From the NCBI GenBank assembly GCA_044464765.1, contig JBIQKZ010000016.1:1-64000 (forward strand): DNA of 64,000 nucleotides, in the 5' to 3' direction. Positions 41,756 through 50,034 of the stretch are shown one piece after another. The position numbers and the translations under genes are program-made. This DNA comes from JBIQKZ01 sp044464765 (GTDB taxonomy: Bacteria > Pseudomonadota > Gammaproteobacteria > Burkholderiales > Burkholderiaceae_B). Numbering within the stretch: position 1 is the first letter of the stretch; every line of letters begins with the position of its first letter. The notes beneath the pieces are model-generated. The model had not been told where the DNA came from. It ran no database searches and was given only the letters and a program-made list of their open reading frames with translations.

Positions 41756-42676
41756 TCAATCCTTCGCCCATTTGCCTGGGCTTTTCGCTTTCATAACGGC
41801 GTAGTTCTTTTTGGCGCGCGCGACAATGGCCGGTACTAACGGTTTGCCGGCGTCGTCCACCAACACCTCTACCTGGCCGCACTTGCAGTTGATGGCATTG
41901 CCGTCCTGGCTGTACCAATCACGTACCTGCTCAGACGTGTATAGATGAGCATGGCGCGCAGCGTGAGTGGCCCGGGTGGTCGGACTGAGTGCCGATATAT
42001 GCATCAGCATGGACTGCACGCCGTAATCCTCGGCGGCCTGGTCCTTTTCATCCCAACGGGCCCGACGCAATGCCATGGGCACCTCGGTACGGGCGATCCG
42101 GTTGGCCCTACCGATTTCAATACCGGTTTGATGCTTGAGCGTGCGGGCAATCTCGCGCGGGTTCTTCCCTCGCCCTATCCCATCGGCCAACACCCGCCCC
42201 ATATCGGCTTTCACATGCGCGGAAAGCCCTTTCATTTCCTCGAATACCCGCGCCTTGAGCAGCGCCACGCGCGCCTGATACGGCGGTGACCTCAGCAGGC
42301 TATCTAACGACATGCGCCCCGCCTTGTAGGCACCCGACTGCTGCGCCAGGTTGATATGAGCTTGCGCCGTGCCACGCACATAAGCCACTTCGGCATACGC
42401 GCGCAGAAACCAGTTTTCCCGCTCGCCGCCTTCCAGCAGGATCGTGTCGACCGTGATGCTCAGTTCCGCGTACAAGGCTGATAAGAGCGCCTGGTCAAGC
42501 CTGAACGTGTACCGCTCATTCACCGCAGGCTCAGCGGCAATTCGGTTCAAGGCCTCGACATAAGCCTTCCGGATCCGTCGCATGCGCTTGGCGAACTCAC
42601 GCATTGCGCCTTTTTCGAGCCGGTCGACGCCCGTCGGGTCTTTAAGATTCCCCGGTAGGATCGCCGCTCGAGCCAT
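41756..42676 (-). CDS. MuF-like head morphogenesis protein
   Basis: The 306-residue protein has the C-terminal MuF domain: RANRIARTEVPMALRRARW, then TRATHAARH and YSQDGNAINCKCGQVEVLVD with conserved Cys and His. MuF proteins attach to the portal inside the head and in some phages are ejected with DNA. It overlaps the portal stop by 35 bp. Confidence 0.88.
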   Translation of the reverse strand: MARAAILPGNLKDPTGVDRLEKGAMREFAKRMRRIRKAYVEALNRIAAEPAVNERYTFRLDQALLSALYAELSITVDTILLEGGERENWFLRAYAEVAYVRGTAQAHINLAQQSGAYKAGRMSLDSLLRSPPYQARVALLKARVFEEMKGLSAHVKADMGRVLADGIGRGKNPREIARTLKHQTGIEIGRANRIARTEVPMALRRARWDEKDQAAEDYGVQSMLMHISALSPTTRATHAARHAHLYTSEQVRDWYSQDGNAINCKCGQVEVLVDDAGKPLVPAIVARAKKNYAVMKAKSPGKWAKD

Positions 42677-44006
42677 CGTTGTCCTCGTCGTCTACGTCTG
42701 GCAGCTCCTCTCCATCCTCGAGCGGGTCATACCCAGCGGCTTCCCGTATCTCTTCCGGCGGGAACACAATCTGGCCGGTTGCCAGCGATGCGCTGTTGAT
42801 TTCGGCCATGGTCTTAGCGCTGGCCAGGCGGTCAGCGCTGGTCGGCTCGGTCAGGTCATCCCACATGACCGTGTATTCGCTGATGGGTTTGACCACGCCG
42901 ATACGCATAAAATGCGTCATCAGGTCGTGGATCTCGAATGACAGATCGCCGCGCCGCGCCTGGCAGCGAGCATTCATGTACTTCTGGTCTTCGCTGCTCG
43001 CCCGTTCGCCGGTCTGCATGCCGACAACGATCTTTGTTGGTACATCCAGCGCAGCACATGCCGTCTGCAGGTTCACGTTGTAGGTGGGCGAAGGGTCAGG
43101 AATGTTCGATACCAGCGGCGTGGTACTGGCGCCCTGCGTGATGAGCAACATATCGTTTGCCCGATTTACGTCACGCGCGGCCTCGTTGAACTTCTTGTGC
43201 AACTCATCGACCTTGACACCGTAGGCCGCAGCAATGCTGTTCAGATCGACTTCCTTGTCGAAGTTAATGGCAAGCTGGCGCGCTGCATTCTTCAGGAACG
43301 ACTCGCCGCTGCCGCCTTCAACCTTCTCCAGGCTGACGAACGCGTTGTACGCAGGTTCCAAGAACCCAATGGCGTCCTCGTGCCAGTCGCCCAGGATGAA
43401 CACCCTATCTGGGTGTATCTCGATCTGCCGGCCGGCGTTGCCGTTGATACCGTTCTCGGTGTACTGCCATTTGGTGACCTGGCCGTACCCTTCGTCCTGG
43501 GGGTTGGTGTTGAAACCGGTGGGCTTCAGGCTGCCAGCCCAGGCCGGTATCAACTTGACGACCGCAGCGCCCTTCTTCTGTACCTTCTGGTCCCAGCGGC
43601 CGGAGTCGCGCAGCTGAATCAGCAGGCCCGAATACCGGCCCACCAGGCGACGGCGGTCAGCCTCAGCCACGGCACGCCAGAAACGGCCACCATTGAACAG
43701 CGGCTTATTGCTGCGCTCCCATGCGGTTTCGTCACGGGCGTTGTCCTGGTCGTCGCCCTCGATGACCCATGGCGCCGTCTTCCAGCATGCGCTGATGATC
43801 TTCTCGACCACACCATGGGCAATGCCGCCGCGACGGTACAAGCTATAGAAGTCGGAAAAGCCGATGGACTCCGGGAAGCCGTACTCGCACCATGCCTGTG
43901 GGCGCTTATTGTCGACGCCCTGCAGGCCAAAACGCTGCATCCGAGCACGCGCCATCTGCAGGTCGGTCAATGCATGATTGACCGCGAGTTGAAGTTGATC
44001 TGCCAT
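42642..44006 (-). CDS. Portal protein (DUF1073 type)
   Basis: The 454-residue protein begins MADQLQLAVNHALTDLQMAR and contains FYSLYRRGGIAHGVVEKIIS, KLIPAWAGSLKPTGFNTN and LLITQGASTTPLVSNIPDPS, matching the DUF1073 portal family. It forms the dodecameric DNA gate. Databases sometimes name this domain after anti-CBASS Acb1, but size, order and context fit a portal. Confidence 0.9.
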   Translation of the reverse strand: MADQLQLAVNHALTDLQMARARMQRFGLQGVDNKRPQAWCEYGFPESIGFSDFYSLYRRGGIAHGVVEKIISACWKTAPWVIEGDDQDNARDETAWERSNKPLFNGGRFWRAVAEADRRRLVGRYSGLLIQLRDSGRWDQKVQKKGAAVVKLIPAWAGSLKPTGFNTNPQDEGYGQVTKWQYTENGINGNAGRQIEIHPDRVFILGDWHEDAIGFLEPAYNAFVSLEKVEGGSGESFLKNAARQLAINFDKEVDLNSIAAAYGVKVDELHKKFNEAARDVNRANDMLLITQGASTTPLVSNIPDPSPTYNVNLQTACAALDVPTKIVVGMQTGERASSEDQKYMNARCQARRGDLSFEIHDLMTHFMRIGVVKPISEYTVMWDDLTEPTSADRLASAKTMAEINSASLATGQIVFPPEEIREAAGYDPLEDGEELPDVDDEDNDGSSGDPTGES

Positions 44007-44008
44007 AC

Positions 44009-44206
44009 CTATTCCGTTTTCAGGATCAGCGCCGGCCGATCATCCTCGCGCACGAGCTCGACGGTCGAATGCTCGCGACTGGCCCATACTTGTGTGCCTT
44101 CAGCGCCGGCATACTCAACCGCTACCTGGCGGGCGCATGACAGGCAACGGGCGCGCACGACCATCGCCGCGCTGCCGTCCAGTGCGGTGAGCTTGAAAAT
44201 TGCCAT
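44009..44206 (-). CDS. Small protein between terminase and portal
   Basis: The 65-residue protein (MAIFKLTALDGSAAMVVRAR start) contains a CLSC pair and a beta-rich C-terminus. It sits 3 bp from both neighbours, which supports translation as part of the operon. Function unknown. Confidence 0.6.
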   Translation of the reverse strand: MAIFKLTALDGSAAMVVRARCLSCARQVAVEYAGAEGTQVWASREHSTVELVREDDRPALILKTE

Positions 44207-44209
44207 GTA

Positions 44210-45466
44210 TTACCTGTTGGGGAGAAGCATGCCCATCGCGCCCTTGCGCTTGATCAGCGGGCCCAGGGCGTAGCGGGTTGCATCTATATAGTGGTTGTTG
44301 GCGTCAACGATGTCGGTGAGCACGTCACCACTCATGCGGTCGACCTTGTAGCTGTATGTTCGGGCTTCGTGGAGCGTCTTCGTGCAGCGCGGATGGATGA
44401 TGATTTCCTTGTAGCTGCGCAAATGGGCGATGCCATCCTCTACGCTACCCTTCCATTTCTCCACGCCAACAAGCCTGGGCAGATTGGCACGTTTTCCGTC
44501 CTTACCCTTGCTCTTTACGTGGCTGATCGTCTCCGGCCTGGCGGAGTCGGCACGCACGGCATGCGCTTCGATACCAGGCAGGCGGGCGATCATGAAGTCC
44601 GCGATGTCGTCATTCTCAAGCCCGACCTTACCGGCCTCATATTCGATCCATAGACGCGAATCGAAGATGCCGCACCGGACACCAGCCGTAGGATCCTGAG
44701 AAAATCCCCAGTCAATACCGAAGTAAGGCCCGTCGAATCCATCTGCAAAGTCGAATTCGGCCACCCGATACTTGCCGGACAGAATTTGCGCCTCGCTGTT
44801 TTCGCGGTAGGCACCATCCCAGATCCAAGCATAGGTCTGGTCGTCCAGTCGGTCGCGGTCTGAAAGCCGCTCCTGATCCAGTACGCCTGGAAACCAGGGG
44901 TTATCGGTGTAGTTGAGCTCGACGATTTTGGCGCCGGCCGGCGGGTTCTTGCGGAACCGATCATCCGTCGGGCTACCGTCCTTTTCCGGGTTCCACGTGA
45001 CCCAGATCTCTGAGCCGTTCTCCCGGACGGTCGGCGTCAGCTTGATCCACGCCGTTTTGCTGACGTTCTCGGCCTCATCCACCCAGGCAATCAGGATTCG
45101 CGCCTTGGACTTGATGCTGTCCAGGTTGTGACGCAATCCAGCAAAGGCGTACCAGACGCGCCGATTCTTGGTTCGGATGAACTTGTCGCCTATTTCGAAA
45201 TAGGCATCCAGCCACGGCACCGAACGAATCGCCTGCTTGACCTCTTCCATTGAAGAGTCTTCCAGACTGTTCATGTACTCGCGGCCACACAGGATCATGC
45301 CTGAGACGCCAGCCTCAGCGAACATGTATGCCCGTACCGCCGTCATCAGTGCGAAACTGCGGGTCTTGGCGCTGCCCCGGCCGCCATATGCGCCGCGGTA
45401 CCGTGCATGCCCATTAAAAACCGGTATCAGTTTCGGCGGTAACTCAATCCTCGCTTTGCTGGACAT
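44210..45466 (-). CDS. terL: Terminase large subunit
   Basis: The 418-residue PBSX-type TerL packages phage DNA. The ATPase has Walker A in GAYGGRGSAKTRSFAL, Walker B in RILIAWVDEAENVS, and the nuclease domain shows GIDWGFSQDPTAGV with its catalytic Asp and a late Asp in DIVDANNHYIDATRY. The start at 45466 matches the family; an earlier frame reads back into the small subunit, which overlaps by 23 bp. Confidence 0.94.
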   Translation of the reverse strand: MSSKARIELPPKLIPVFNGHARYRGAYGGRGSAKTRSFALMTAVRAYMFAEAGVSGMILCGREYMNSLEDSSMEEVKQAIRSVPWLDAYFEIGDKFIRTKNRRVWYAFAGLRHNLDSIKSKARILIAWVDEAENVSKTAWIKLTPTVRENGSEIWVTWNPEKDGSPTDDRFRKNPPAGAKIVELNYTDNPWFPGVLDQERLSDRDRLDDQTYAWIWDGAYRENSEAQILSGKYRVAEFDFADGFDGPYFGIDWGFSQDPTAGVRCGIFDSRLWIEYEAGKVGLENDDIADFMIARLPGIEAHAVRADSARPETISHVKSKGKDGKRANLPRLVGVEKWKGSVEDGIAHLRSYKEIIIHPRCTKTLHEARTYSYKVDRMSGDVLTDIVDANNHYIDATRYALGPLIKRKGAMGMLLPNR

Positions 45467-45905
45467 CAGGGGCCACCAGTTCGATCGTGGTGGGCATGGT
45501 CGGTATAGGGCCACCATTGGGGCCGCTCAGTTCTCGCTTATTCGTGAACATACCGCCGAACTCCTTGGCGGCCTGCTCGAGCACGGCGGCGGCGGCCACC
45601 ACGTTGCCACGCGTCATATGCCGGTCATAGATCTTGCCAAGCGCCCGCAGACGGAACGCCTGATCGGCAATTGGGATCTCGGCCACCTCATCACGAAAGC
45701 GCTTGCGGGTCGTTTCGAACAGATCCACCCACTTCTTAGCCGTCTTGACGCCTGCTACCTTCGTGGGGTCGTACTGTGCCACCTGTGTACGCGGCACATC
45801 GATGCCAAACTCTTCTTTGAGCGCTACAGAAACCTCTGTGGGTGTGTCATAACAGGCCAGCGCTTGAACGATGAAGCGCCTGGCCGCGTCGTTCAGCTTT
45901 GCCAT
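45444..45905 (-). CDS. terS: Terminase small subunit (DUF2280 type)
   Basis: The 153-residue protein has an N-terminal helix-turn-helix region (DAARRFIVQALACYDTPTEV), DPTKVAGVKTAKKWVDLFET and an acidic tail. DUF2280 proteins occupy the TerS position in many proteobacterial prophages and recognise the packaging site. It directly precedes terL. Confidence 0.85.
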   Translation of the reverse strand: MAKLNDAARRFIVQALACYDTPTEVSVALKEEFGIDVPRTQVAQYDPTKVAGVKTAKKWVDLFETTRKRFRDEVAEIPIADQAFRLRALGKIYDRHMTRGNVVAAAAVLEQAAKEFGGMFTNKRELSGPNGGPIPTMPTTIELVAPDVQQSED

Positions 45906-45923
45906 GTGAGATTCCTATAGGGG

Positions 45924-46574
45924 TCAGGCCGCCTTCATCAGACAGGTTCCGCACGACTGTGCAATTGAGGCGGCACTGACTGTTGGTTTCCGGCCCGCCG
46001 CGGCAACCATGCGAGCAATAGCGCCCTGCGGATCACCAACGCCATATCGTTCGACAACGGCCACGAATTCATTGACGTCGTGCCCGCGTAATCCAATTTT
46101 GGGCCGGCCATCCTTGTAGAAGGCTGGTGCGCCGAACTCGTCACTCAGCTGCGCCAGGTGATACAGCTCATGCTCAACCAGGGCGCAAAACTCTGCATCG
46201 CAGCACTGGGCGCAGTAGTCGGCAGCCAGCGTAATGACAAAGCTCGGAACGTAGCCGAACCACTCGCGCATCTGCTGCTCTTGGCGGGCCTTCTGCCAGC
46301 CCCCGGCGCGAAACATAACCTGTTCGGCCTGCCCTACTACCGTCCGACCCTGCTTGGCTAAAGCACTCGATGCCCACAGGAAACATAGATCAGCATCCAG
46401 CAGGTGCGTATGGTCTGGGTTGTGCAGTTCGCCGTCGTCAGCGAGGATCGTGGCGTTTATCCATTCGCCCAGCTCGGGAGCCGGCTGCAACGTCGCGTAT
46501 ATCGACTCGACGAAATGGTCGGGCGGCTGCGGCCGGGCAATTCCGCTTTGATGGGATTTTGAGGGTGTGGCCAT
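45924..46574 (-). CDS. Putative phage metallopeptidase
   Basis: The 216-residue protein has a zinc-binding HExxH-like motif: the helix FCALVEHELYHLAQ (His-Glu-x-x-His with H, E, H in place), a later GHDVNEFVAVVERYG giving a possible third ligand, and FVITLAADYCAQCCDA. It agrees with a phage family annotated as putative metallopeptidase, found next to terminase genes. Target unknown. It is the first gene of the late leftward operon. Confidence 0.75.
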   Translation of the reverse strand: MATPSKSHQSGIARPQPPDHFVESIYATLQPAPELGEWINATILADDGELHNPDHTHLLDADLCFLWASSALAKQGRTVVGQAEQVMFRAGGWQKARQEQQMREWFGYVPSFVITLAADYCAQCCDAEFCALVEHELYHLAQLSDEFGAPAFYKDGRPKIGLRGHDVNEFVAVVERYGVGDPQGAIARMVAAAGRKPTVSAASIAQSCGTCLMKAA

Positions 46575-46620
46575 AGTGCGCCTTTGTGACGCCTATGGCG
46601 CACTCCTTTGTTTGGGGCAT

Positions 46621-46644
46621 TAAAAAGCCGCCTCAGCGGGCGGC
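46621..46644 (-). terminator. Intrinsic terminator after the 152-residue cargo gene
   Basis: On the minus strand GCCGCC-CGCTGA-GGCGGC is followed by TTTTTA. It lies 21 bp beyond the stop at 46665 and forms the left boundary of a small cargo cassette. Confidence 0.75.
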
Positions 46645-46664
46645 GCGGTGTTTATATGGGGGAG

Positions 46665-47123
46665 CTATACCTCTATCCCTCTGGTCGCGTGGTAAAAAAC
46701 ATTGATCGCAGCAACGTGATATTCCTCATCAGAAGTTCTTGCAGGCACGCCGCCTAGCTCCCATTGCGCCGGGCTATCTTGTTCTCCAATATAGGGCCGG
46801 CCGCCCCTGGGTACGAAGATTTCATATACGCGCCGCCAGACCTCCTGATCTCGGTCATCGTGTAACTTTCTTTCTATTGCGAGCAATCCTGTAATGTCGA
46901 ACTCGGCAAGCCATCTCCACTCTAGCCTGATACGAGCCTCTGATATGGGCGTGACAAACCTTGCGCAGATAGGCTGCTCCACGTTAACAGTCAAGGCCGC
47001 ACCCAGCCCCTCATGCTTGGGGTTCTCAAACTCTTCGCCAAGCCTTTGAATGTAGTCGGCCGCCTTTCTGTGAATGGTTGCGACGTTTTTTTCTGTTTCA
47101 TACAGTCTTGCCCAATGCTGCAT
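46665..47123 (-). CDS. Hypothetical protein of the late-region cargo cassette
   Basis: The 152-residue protein is acidic and rich in aromatic residues (MQHWARLYETEKNVATIHRK, ARIRLEWRWLAEFDITGLLA). A start with AGGAGGCGGAC is a good ribosome site. It is divergent from the HEPN-motif gene with 77 bp between them and ends at a terminator. Not recognised; it could be an antitoxin or partner to its neighbour, or an independent cargo gene. Confidence 0.6.
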   Translation of the reverse strand: MQHWARLYETEKNVATIHRKAADYIQRLGEEFENPKHEGLGAALTVNVEQPICARFVTPISEARIRLEWRWLAEFDITGLLAIERKLHDDRDQEVWRRVYEIFVPRGGRPYIGEQDSPAQWELGGVPARTSDEEYHVAAINVFYHATRGIEV

Positions 47124-47200
47124 GTCCGCCTCCTATGTAATAAGAAGCTACAGTATGCCGTATAGTTAATTGTTTACAAACCCATGCTAGGGGAAATCCC

Positions 47201-48034
47201 ATGCGCCTCATGATGTCATGCATGCAATGCGTGCAACTAGTTTCAGGATCTAGCGATCCGTTGGCCGGGCTCCAGCTCTACCCCCAACAAATTGAGATCA
47301 ACGACTCGGGCATATACACCGTAACTTGCAGAAATGGTCATACTACCTCGACGATGAGCCAGCAACACAAGCACGAAACTCTGCTCGAGCTAGCCACATT
47401 TGCGATCCTTGACGGATATTACCGAGAAGCAGTAACGTCTTTTGCGGCGAGCCTTGAACGATTCTACGAGTTCGTGGTTCATATCGGCTTACACGAGCTC
47501 GGATGCGACCAACAGGTCATCGAGGCATCGTGGAAAGAAATGGCTAAACAATCGGAGCGACAGTTCGGCGCGTTCGCAATCTTATACACTTCTCTATTCA
47601 AGACCAAGCCGCGGACACTGCAGCAAGACAAAATTAAATTCCGGAATGATGTGGTGCACAAAGGAAAAGTTCCAACACGCCTGGAAGCGCTAGGATTTGG
47701 TCAAGAAGTTCTCGAAATCATACGGTCAGCCTTGGCGGAAATTCGAGCAAAGTACCCCGAGGCCGAAATGCACGCTACGTTTCGCAGGCTTTCTAGCATG
47801 CACAACTCTACGCAGAACCAGAGTAGCCAGCCAATAGCGACGATGTCATCACCCTCAATCCTAGACAAGGGCCAAGAGCACGTATCGTTAGAAGAGCATC
47901 TAGTACAACAAGAATTTTGGCATGCAAAGAGCCTTATACATAGATATCTCGAAAGCCCCAGATGCGACTTGAAAAACGACCTCCTAGTAGCCAGTGCCGT
48001 AGCTTCCCTGAGCGCTAACCAGACCAATCAATAA
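47201..48034 (+). CDS. Hypothetical protein with zinc-ribbon-like start and HEPN RNase motif
   Basis: The 277-residue protein is on the opposite strand to its late-gene surroundings. The first 55 residues hold a possible metal site (CMQCVQLV, then VTCRNGHTT). A mostly helical domain follows (LLELATFAILDGYYREAVTS, FAASLERFYEFVVHIGLHEL) with FRNDVVHKGKV, which carries the Arg-x4-His pattern typical of HEPN ribonucleases. The C-terminal 60 residues are helical. The start has AGGGGAAA upstream; a terminator follows the stop. HEPN proteins often act as toxins or in anti-phage defence; this call rests on the motif. Confidence 0.65.
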   Translation: MRLMMSCMQCVQLVSGSSDPLAGLQLYPQQIEINDSGIYTVTCRNGHTTSTMSQQHKHETLLELATFAILDGYYREAVTSFAASLERFYEFVVHIGLHELGCDQQVIEASWKEMAKQSERQFGAFAILYTSLFKTKPRTLQQDKIKFRNDVVHKGKVPTRLEALGFGQEVLEIIRSALAEIRAKYPEAEMHATFRRLSSMHNSTQNQSSQPIATMSSPSILDKGQEHVSLEEHLVQQEFWHAKSLIHRYLESPRCDLKNDLLVASAVASLSANQTNQ

Positions 48035-48037
48035 AGC

Positions 48038-48060
48038 AAAAACCCCGCTCAAGGCGGGGT
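48038..48060. terminator. Bidirectional terminator between the HEPN gene and the late regulator
   Basis: CCCCGC-TCAAG-GCGGGG is preceded by A5 and followed by TCTGTT, so T-runs are best on the minus strand but the stem follows the 48034 stop closely. It forms the right boundary of the cargo cassette. Confidence 0.75.
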
Positions 48061-48129
48061 CTGTTCTGTCTGGGCGCAATTACGAGAATTGCATAATTGA
48101 CGCTATTCTGGTGTAAAAAACACCAGCGG

Positions 48130-48735
48130 TCAAGCGTTTACGAGGCCGTCCATCAGCAATATCTGTTCGATCATGCGCTGGGCGTTGGCTTTTTCGCCTG
48201 GCACAGCCTCTTTCCTCTTCGTGGCCGGCACCCCCAAAAGCCACTGCCGAACCTTCTGGTTGTGGCTATTTGCCGTCGTTTCGCTGACCCCGGTCTTCTC
48301 CGCCAGCTCGGCCAACGTCATGCTCTTGTCACCGAAGGCACGTGCGACAATCCCACGCCGCAGCACACGATGCGACACGCAACCGATCAGCGCCTGGCGC
48401 AAAGCGGCCTGCTCAATCTCAGTAATGCATGCCTCCCAAAGAACGTTGCGCTTAGTGCCTGAGCAACATGGATATCGACAGCTGCAGGGAATCGTACGCG
48501 GCGCGTAGCTGGCAAACACGATGTACTGATACAACGGCGGTAAGTGAAAAAGCTTATTGAAGATCATGCCGGCCTGAGCTGCCCCATCCATGCCGGATAG
48601 CCCTTTCGACAGATGATCGATCGGATCATCGGCCATCCGGTTCATCAGCGGCCGGTCGTAGGCCTGCCCTGAGTAGTTGAACGCGTACACCAGCGCGGCG
48701 TGCGCCGAGCTAAACAAAGGCTCTTCCTGCTGCAT
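48130..48735 (-). CDS. Probable late-gene regulator (Q-like position)
   Basis: The 201-residue protein has a Cys cluster (CSCRYPCCSG, residues about 83-92) and a C-terminal helix-turn-helix (SMTLAELAEKTGVSETTANS, then HNQKVRQWL). It is the last gene of the early operon, directly upstream of the late region, the usual place of an antiterminator or late activator. Sequence identity to lambda Q is not apparent; the role is inferred from position and DNA-binding motifs. Confidence 0.6.
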   Translation of the reverse strand: MQQEEPLFSSAHAALVYAFNYSGQAYDRPLMNRMADDPIDHLSKGLSGMDGAAQAGMIFNKLFHLPPLYQYIVFASYAPRTIPCSCRYPCCSGTKRNVLWEACITEIEQAALRQALIGCVSHRVLRRGIVARAFGDKSMTLAELAEKTGVSETTANSHNQKVRQWLLGVPATKRKEAVPGEKANAQRMIEQILLMDGLVNA

Positions 48736-49415
48736 TACGATGCCTCCATATTGGGGGATGCAAATTCGCCATGAAAACGGTGTGCTGCGGCGTCATAAGC
48801 TGCAGCTGCTTGTTCTGGAGTGTCAAATACTCCCAGCCTTACCTCTTTTCGCTCTACCGTTATTCGAGCGCGCCAACGTCCTTCCGCGGTGCTCGAGACC
48901 CCTTTGAAACCGCTGGTGTTGTTGCATGCCAATCTGGTGTTCCTGGAATTCTCGGCTTGCGTACAAACACGAAGATTCGCCCTGCGGTTATCGAGTCGAT
49001 CTCCATCTCGATGATCGGCCGTCCGTCCCTTTGAGTTTCCGAACAACAGCCAGCGGTGCATCGTGACCGACTGGCGATTGCCTGCAGGGCATCCCGCAAC
49101 ATATCCTCTCGGGTCGAGCGTCCACGCTATCGCACGGACACGATCCAGATCACCCAGATCTACCTTTGCGTATCCATAGAACGCGCCGTTTCGACCATGC
49201 AGCGGAATTTCGGCATGATCTGCATGAATGACGATCTCGCGCCGCTCAAAGACTGCACCGAATAATCTGCCCTCAGCCTCAAGGCGTGCTTGCCTGGCTG
49301 CGCTAAACTCTCGAAACCATCCCAGATAAACCCGCCGTCCTTTGTGGCCGATGGCGGATGTATAGCCGCCATCCTTGTGGGGATAAACTCCCCGAAACTT
49401 CAGGATGTCAGTCAT
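48735..49415 (-). CDS. HNH endonuclease with AP2 domains on both sides
   Basis: The 226-residue protein has an HNH core (MHRWLLFGNS, ADHRDGDRLDNRRANLRVCT, RNTRLACNN) followed by an AP2 DNA-binding domain (SGFKGVSSTAEGRWRARITV, RLGVFDTPEQAAAAYDAAA). A shorter AP2-like stretch lies at the N-terminus (FRGVYPHKDGGYTSAIGHKG, VYLGWFREFSAA). Such proteins are usually free-standing homing endonucleases. It sits between the early metabolic genes and the late regulator with ATGA-type overlaps. Confidence 0.88.
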   Translation of the reverse strand: MTDILKFRGVYPHKDGGYTSAIGHKGRRVYLGWFREFSAARQARLEAEGRLFGAVFERREIVIHADHAEIPLHGRNGAFYGYAKVDLGDLDRVRAIAWTLDPRGYVAGCPAGNRQSVTMHRWLLFGNSKGRTADHRDGDRLDNRRANLRVCTQAENSRNTRLACNNTSGFKGVSSTAEGRWRARITVERKEVRLGVFDTPEQAAAAYDAAAHRFHGEFASPNMEAS

Positions 49416-49807
49416 TCGAAAGCCTCCACAGCCCAGCCGCCACCATCCTTCTTGGCGCGCGGCTTCACGGCGATAAATCGAAACGGATACATGTCGGCCG
49501 CAATCTTGATCTTGGCCCGGGCGTCGTCCATCCAGTGACCTTTGACCTCGTGAGCCTCAAGCTGGCCATTGGCGAGCATCACAGCAAAGTCCGGGCTGTA
49601 GAACGTGTTGTCGGCCAGACGTAGCTTCATACCTTCGAACTTGTACCAAGCAATGTCCCCGGCTTGCTTGCGCGCCTCGAGCAACTGCCCATAGGCGGCT
49701 TCAGTTTTATTCATCGCACCGGCCTTCAATCGGCCGAGTGCCTGCATCCGCCTAAGCGGGCTCGTTCGTATCGGCCGGGTATCGACCCGGGCGTCATGTT
49801 TTGTCAT
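49412..49807 (-). CDS. DUF1064 phage endonuclease-like protein
   Basis: The 131-residue protein has a PD-(D/E)XK-like signature: KLRLADNTFYSPDFAVML and LEAHEVKGHWMDDARAKIKI, giving the Asp and the Glu-x-Lys. DUF1064 proteins occur in phage DNA metabolism operons and are thought to be resolvase- or Vsr-like nucleases. The start at 49807 is preferred because upstream in-frame residues come from the next gene. Confidence 0.8.
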   Translation of the reverse strand: MTKHDARVDTRPIRTSPLRRMQALGRLKAGAMNKTEAAYGQLLEARKQAGDIAWYKFEGMKLRLADNTFYSPDFAVMLANGQLEAHEVKGHWMDDARAKIKIAADMYPFRFIAVKPRAKKDGGGWAVEAFE

Positions 49808-50034
49808 AGTCCTAACTCCTTCAAAAACCGCTTCGTTTCCGAGTCGAGCCAAGCCACGCGCTTTTCCGCAACCGCTTTGTCCGCCGGCGCGAAGCTCGCG
49901 CATTGGCGCTCGAATACCGCGCTCTGAAACGCCGCGCGATTGCTCTCGAGCTCGCAGTGTCCATAGCCCTGGCGTGCCATCTGGCCGGCGCTACGCAAGG
50001 CAAAGTGCTTGCAACGGATGCATTGCACGGTCAT
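49804..50034 (-). CDS. Small Cys-rich protein
   Basis: The 76-residue protein has an N-terminal C-x2-C (MTVQCIRCKHFAL), then GHCEL and QCASF, a probable zinc-binding set, followed by a charged helix (KRVAWLDSETKRFLKELGL). It overlaps both neighbours by 4 bp in the early operon. Function unknown. Confidence 0.65.
   Translation of the reverse strand: MTVQCIRCKHFALRSAGQMARQGYGHCELESNRAAFQSAVFERQCASFAPADKAVAEKRVAWLDSETKRFLKELGL

Noticed and set aside
42642..44006. Portal gene as an anti-CBASS Acb1 protein
   Set aside because: Domain databases link DUF1073 with Acb1, but this protein has full portal length and lies between terminase and MuF genes. I saw no convincing pair of catalytic His-x-Thr/Ser motifs in it.
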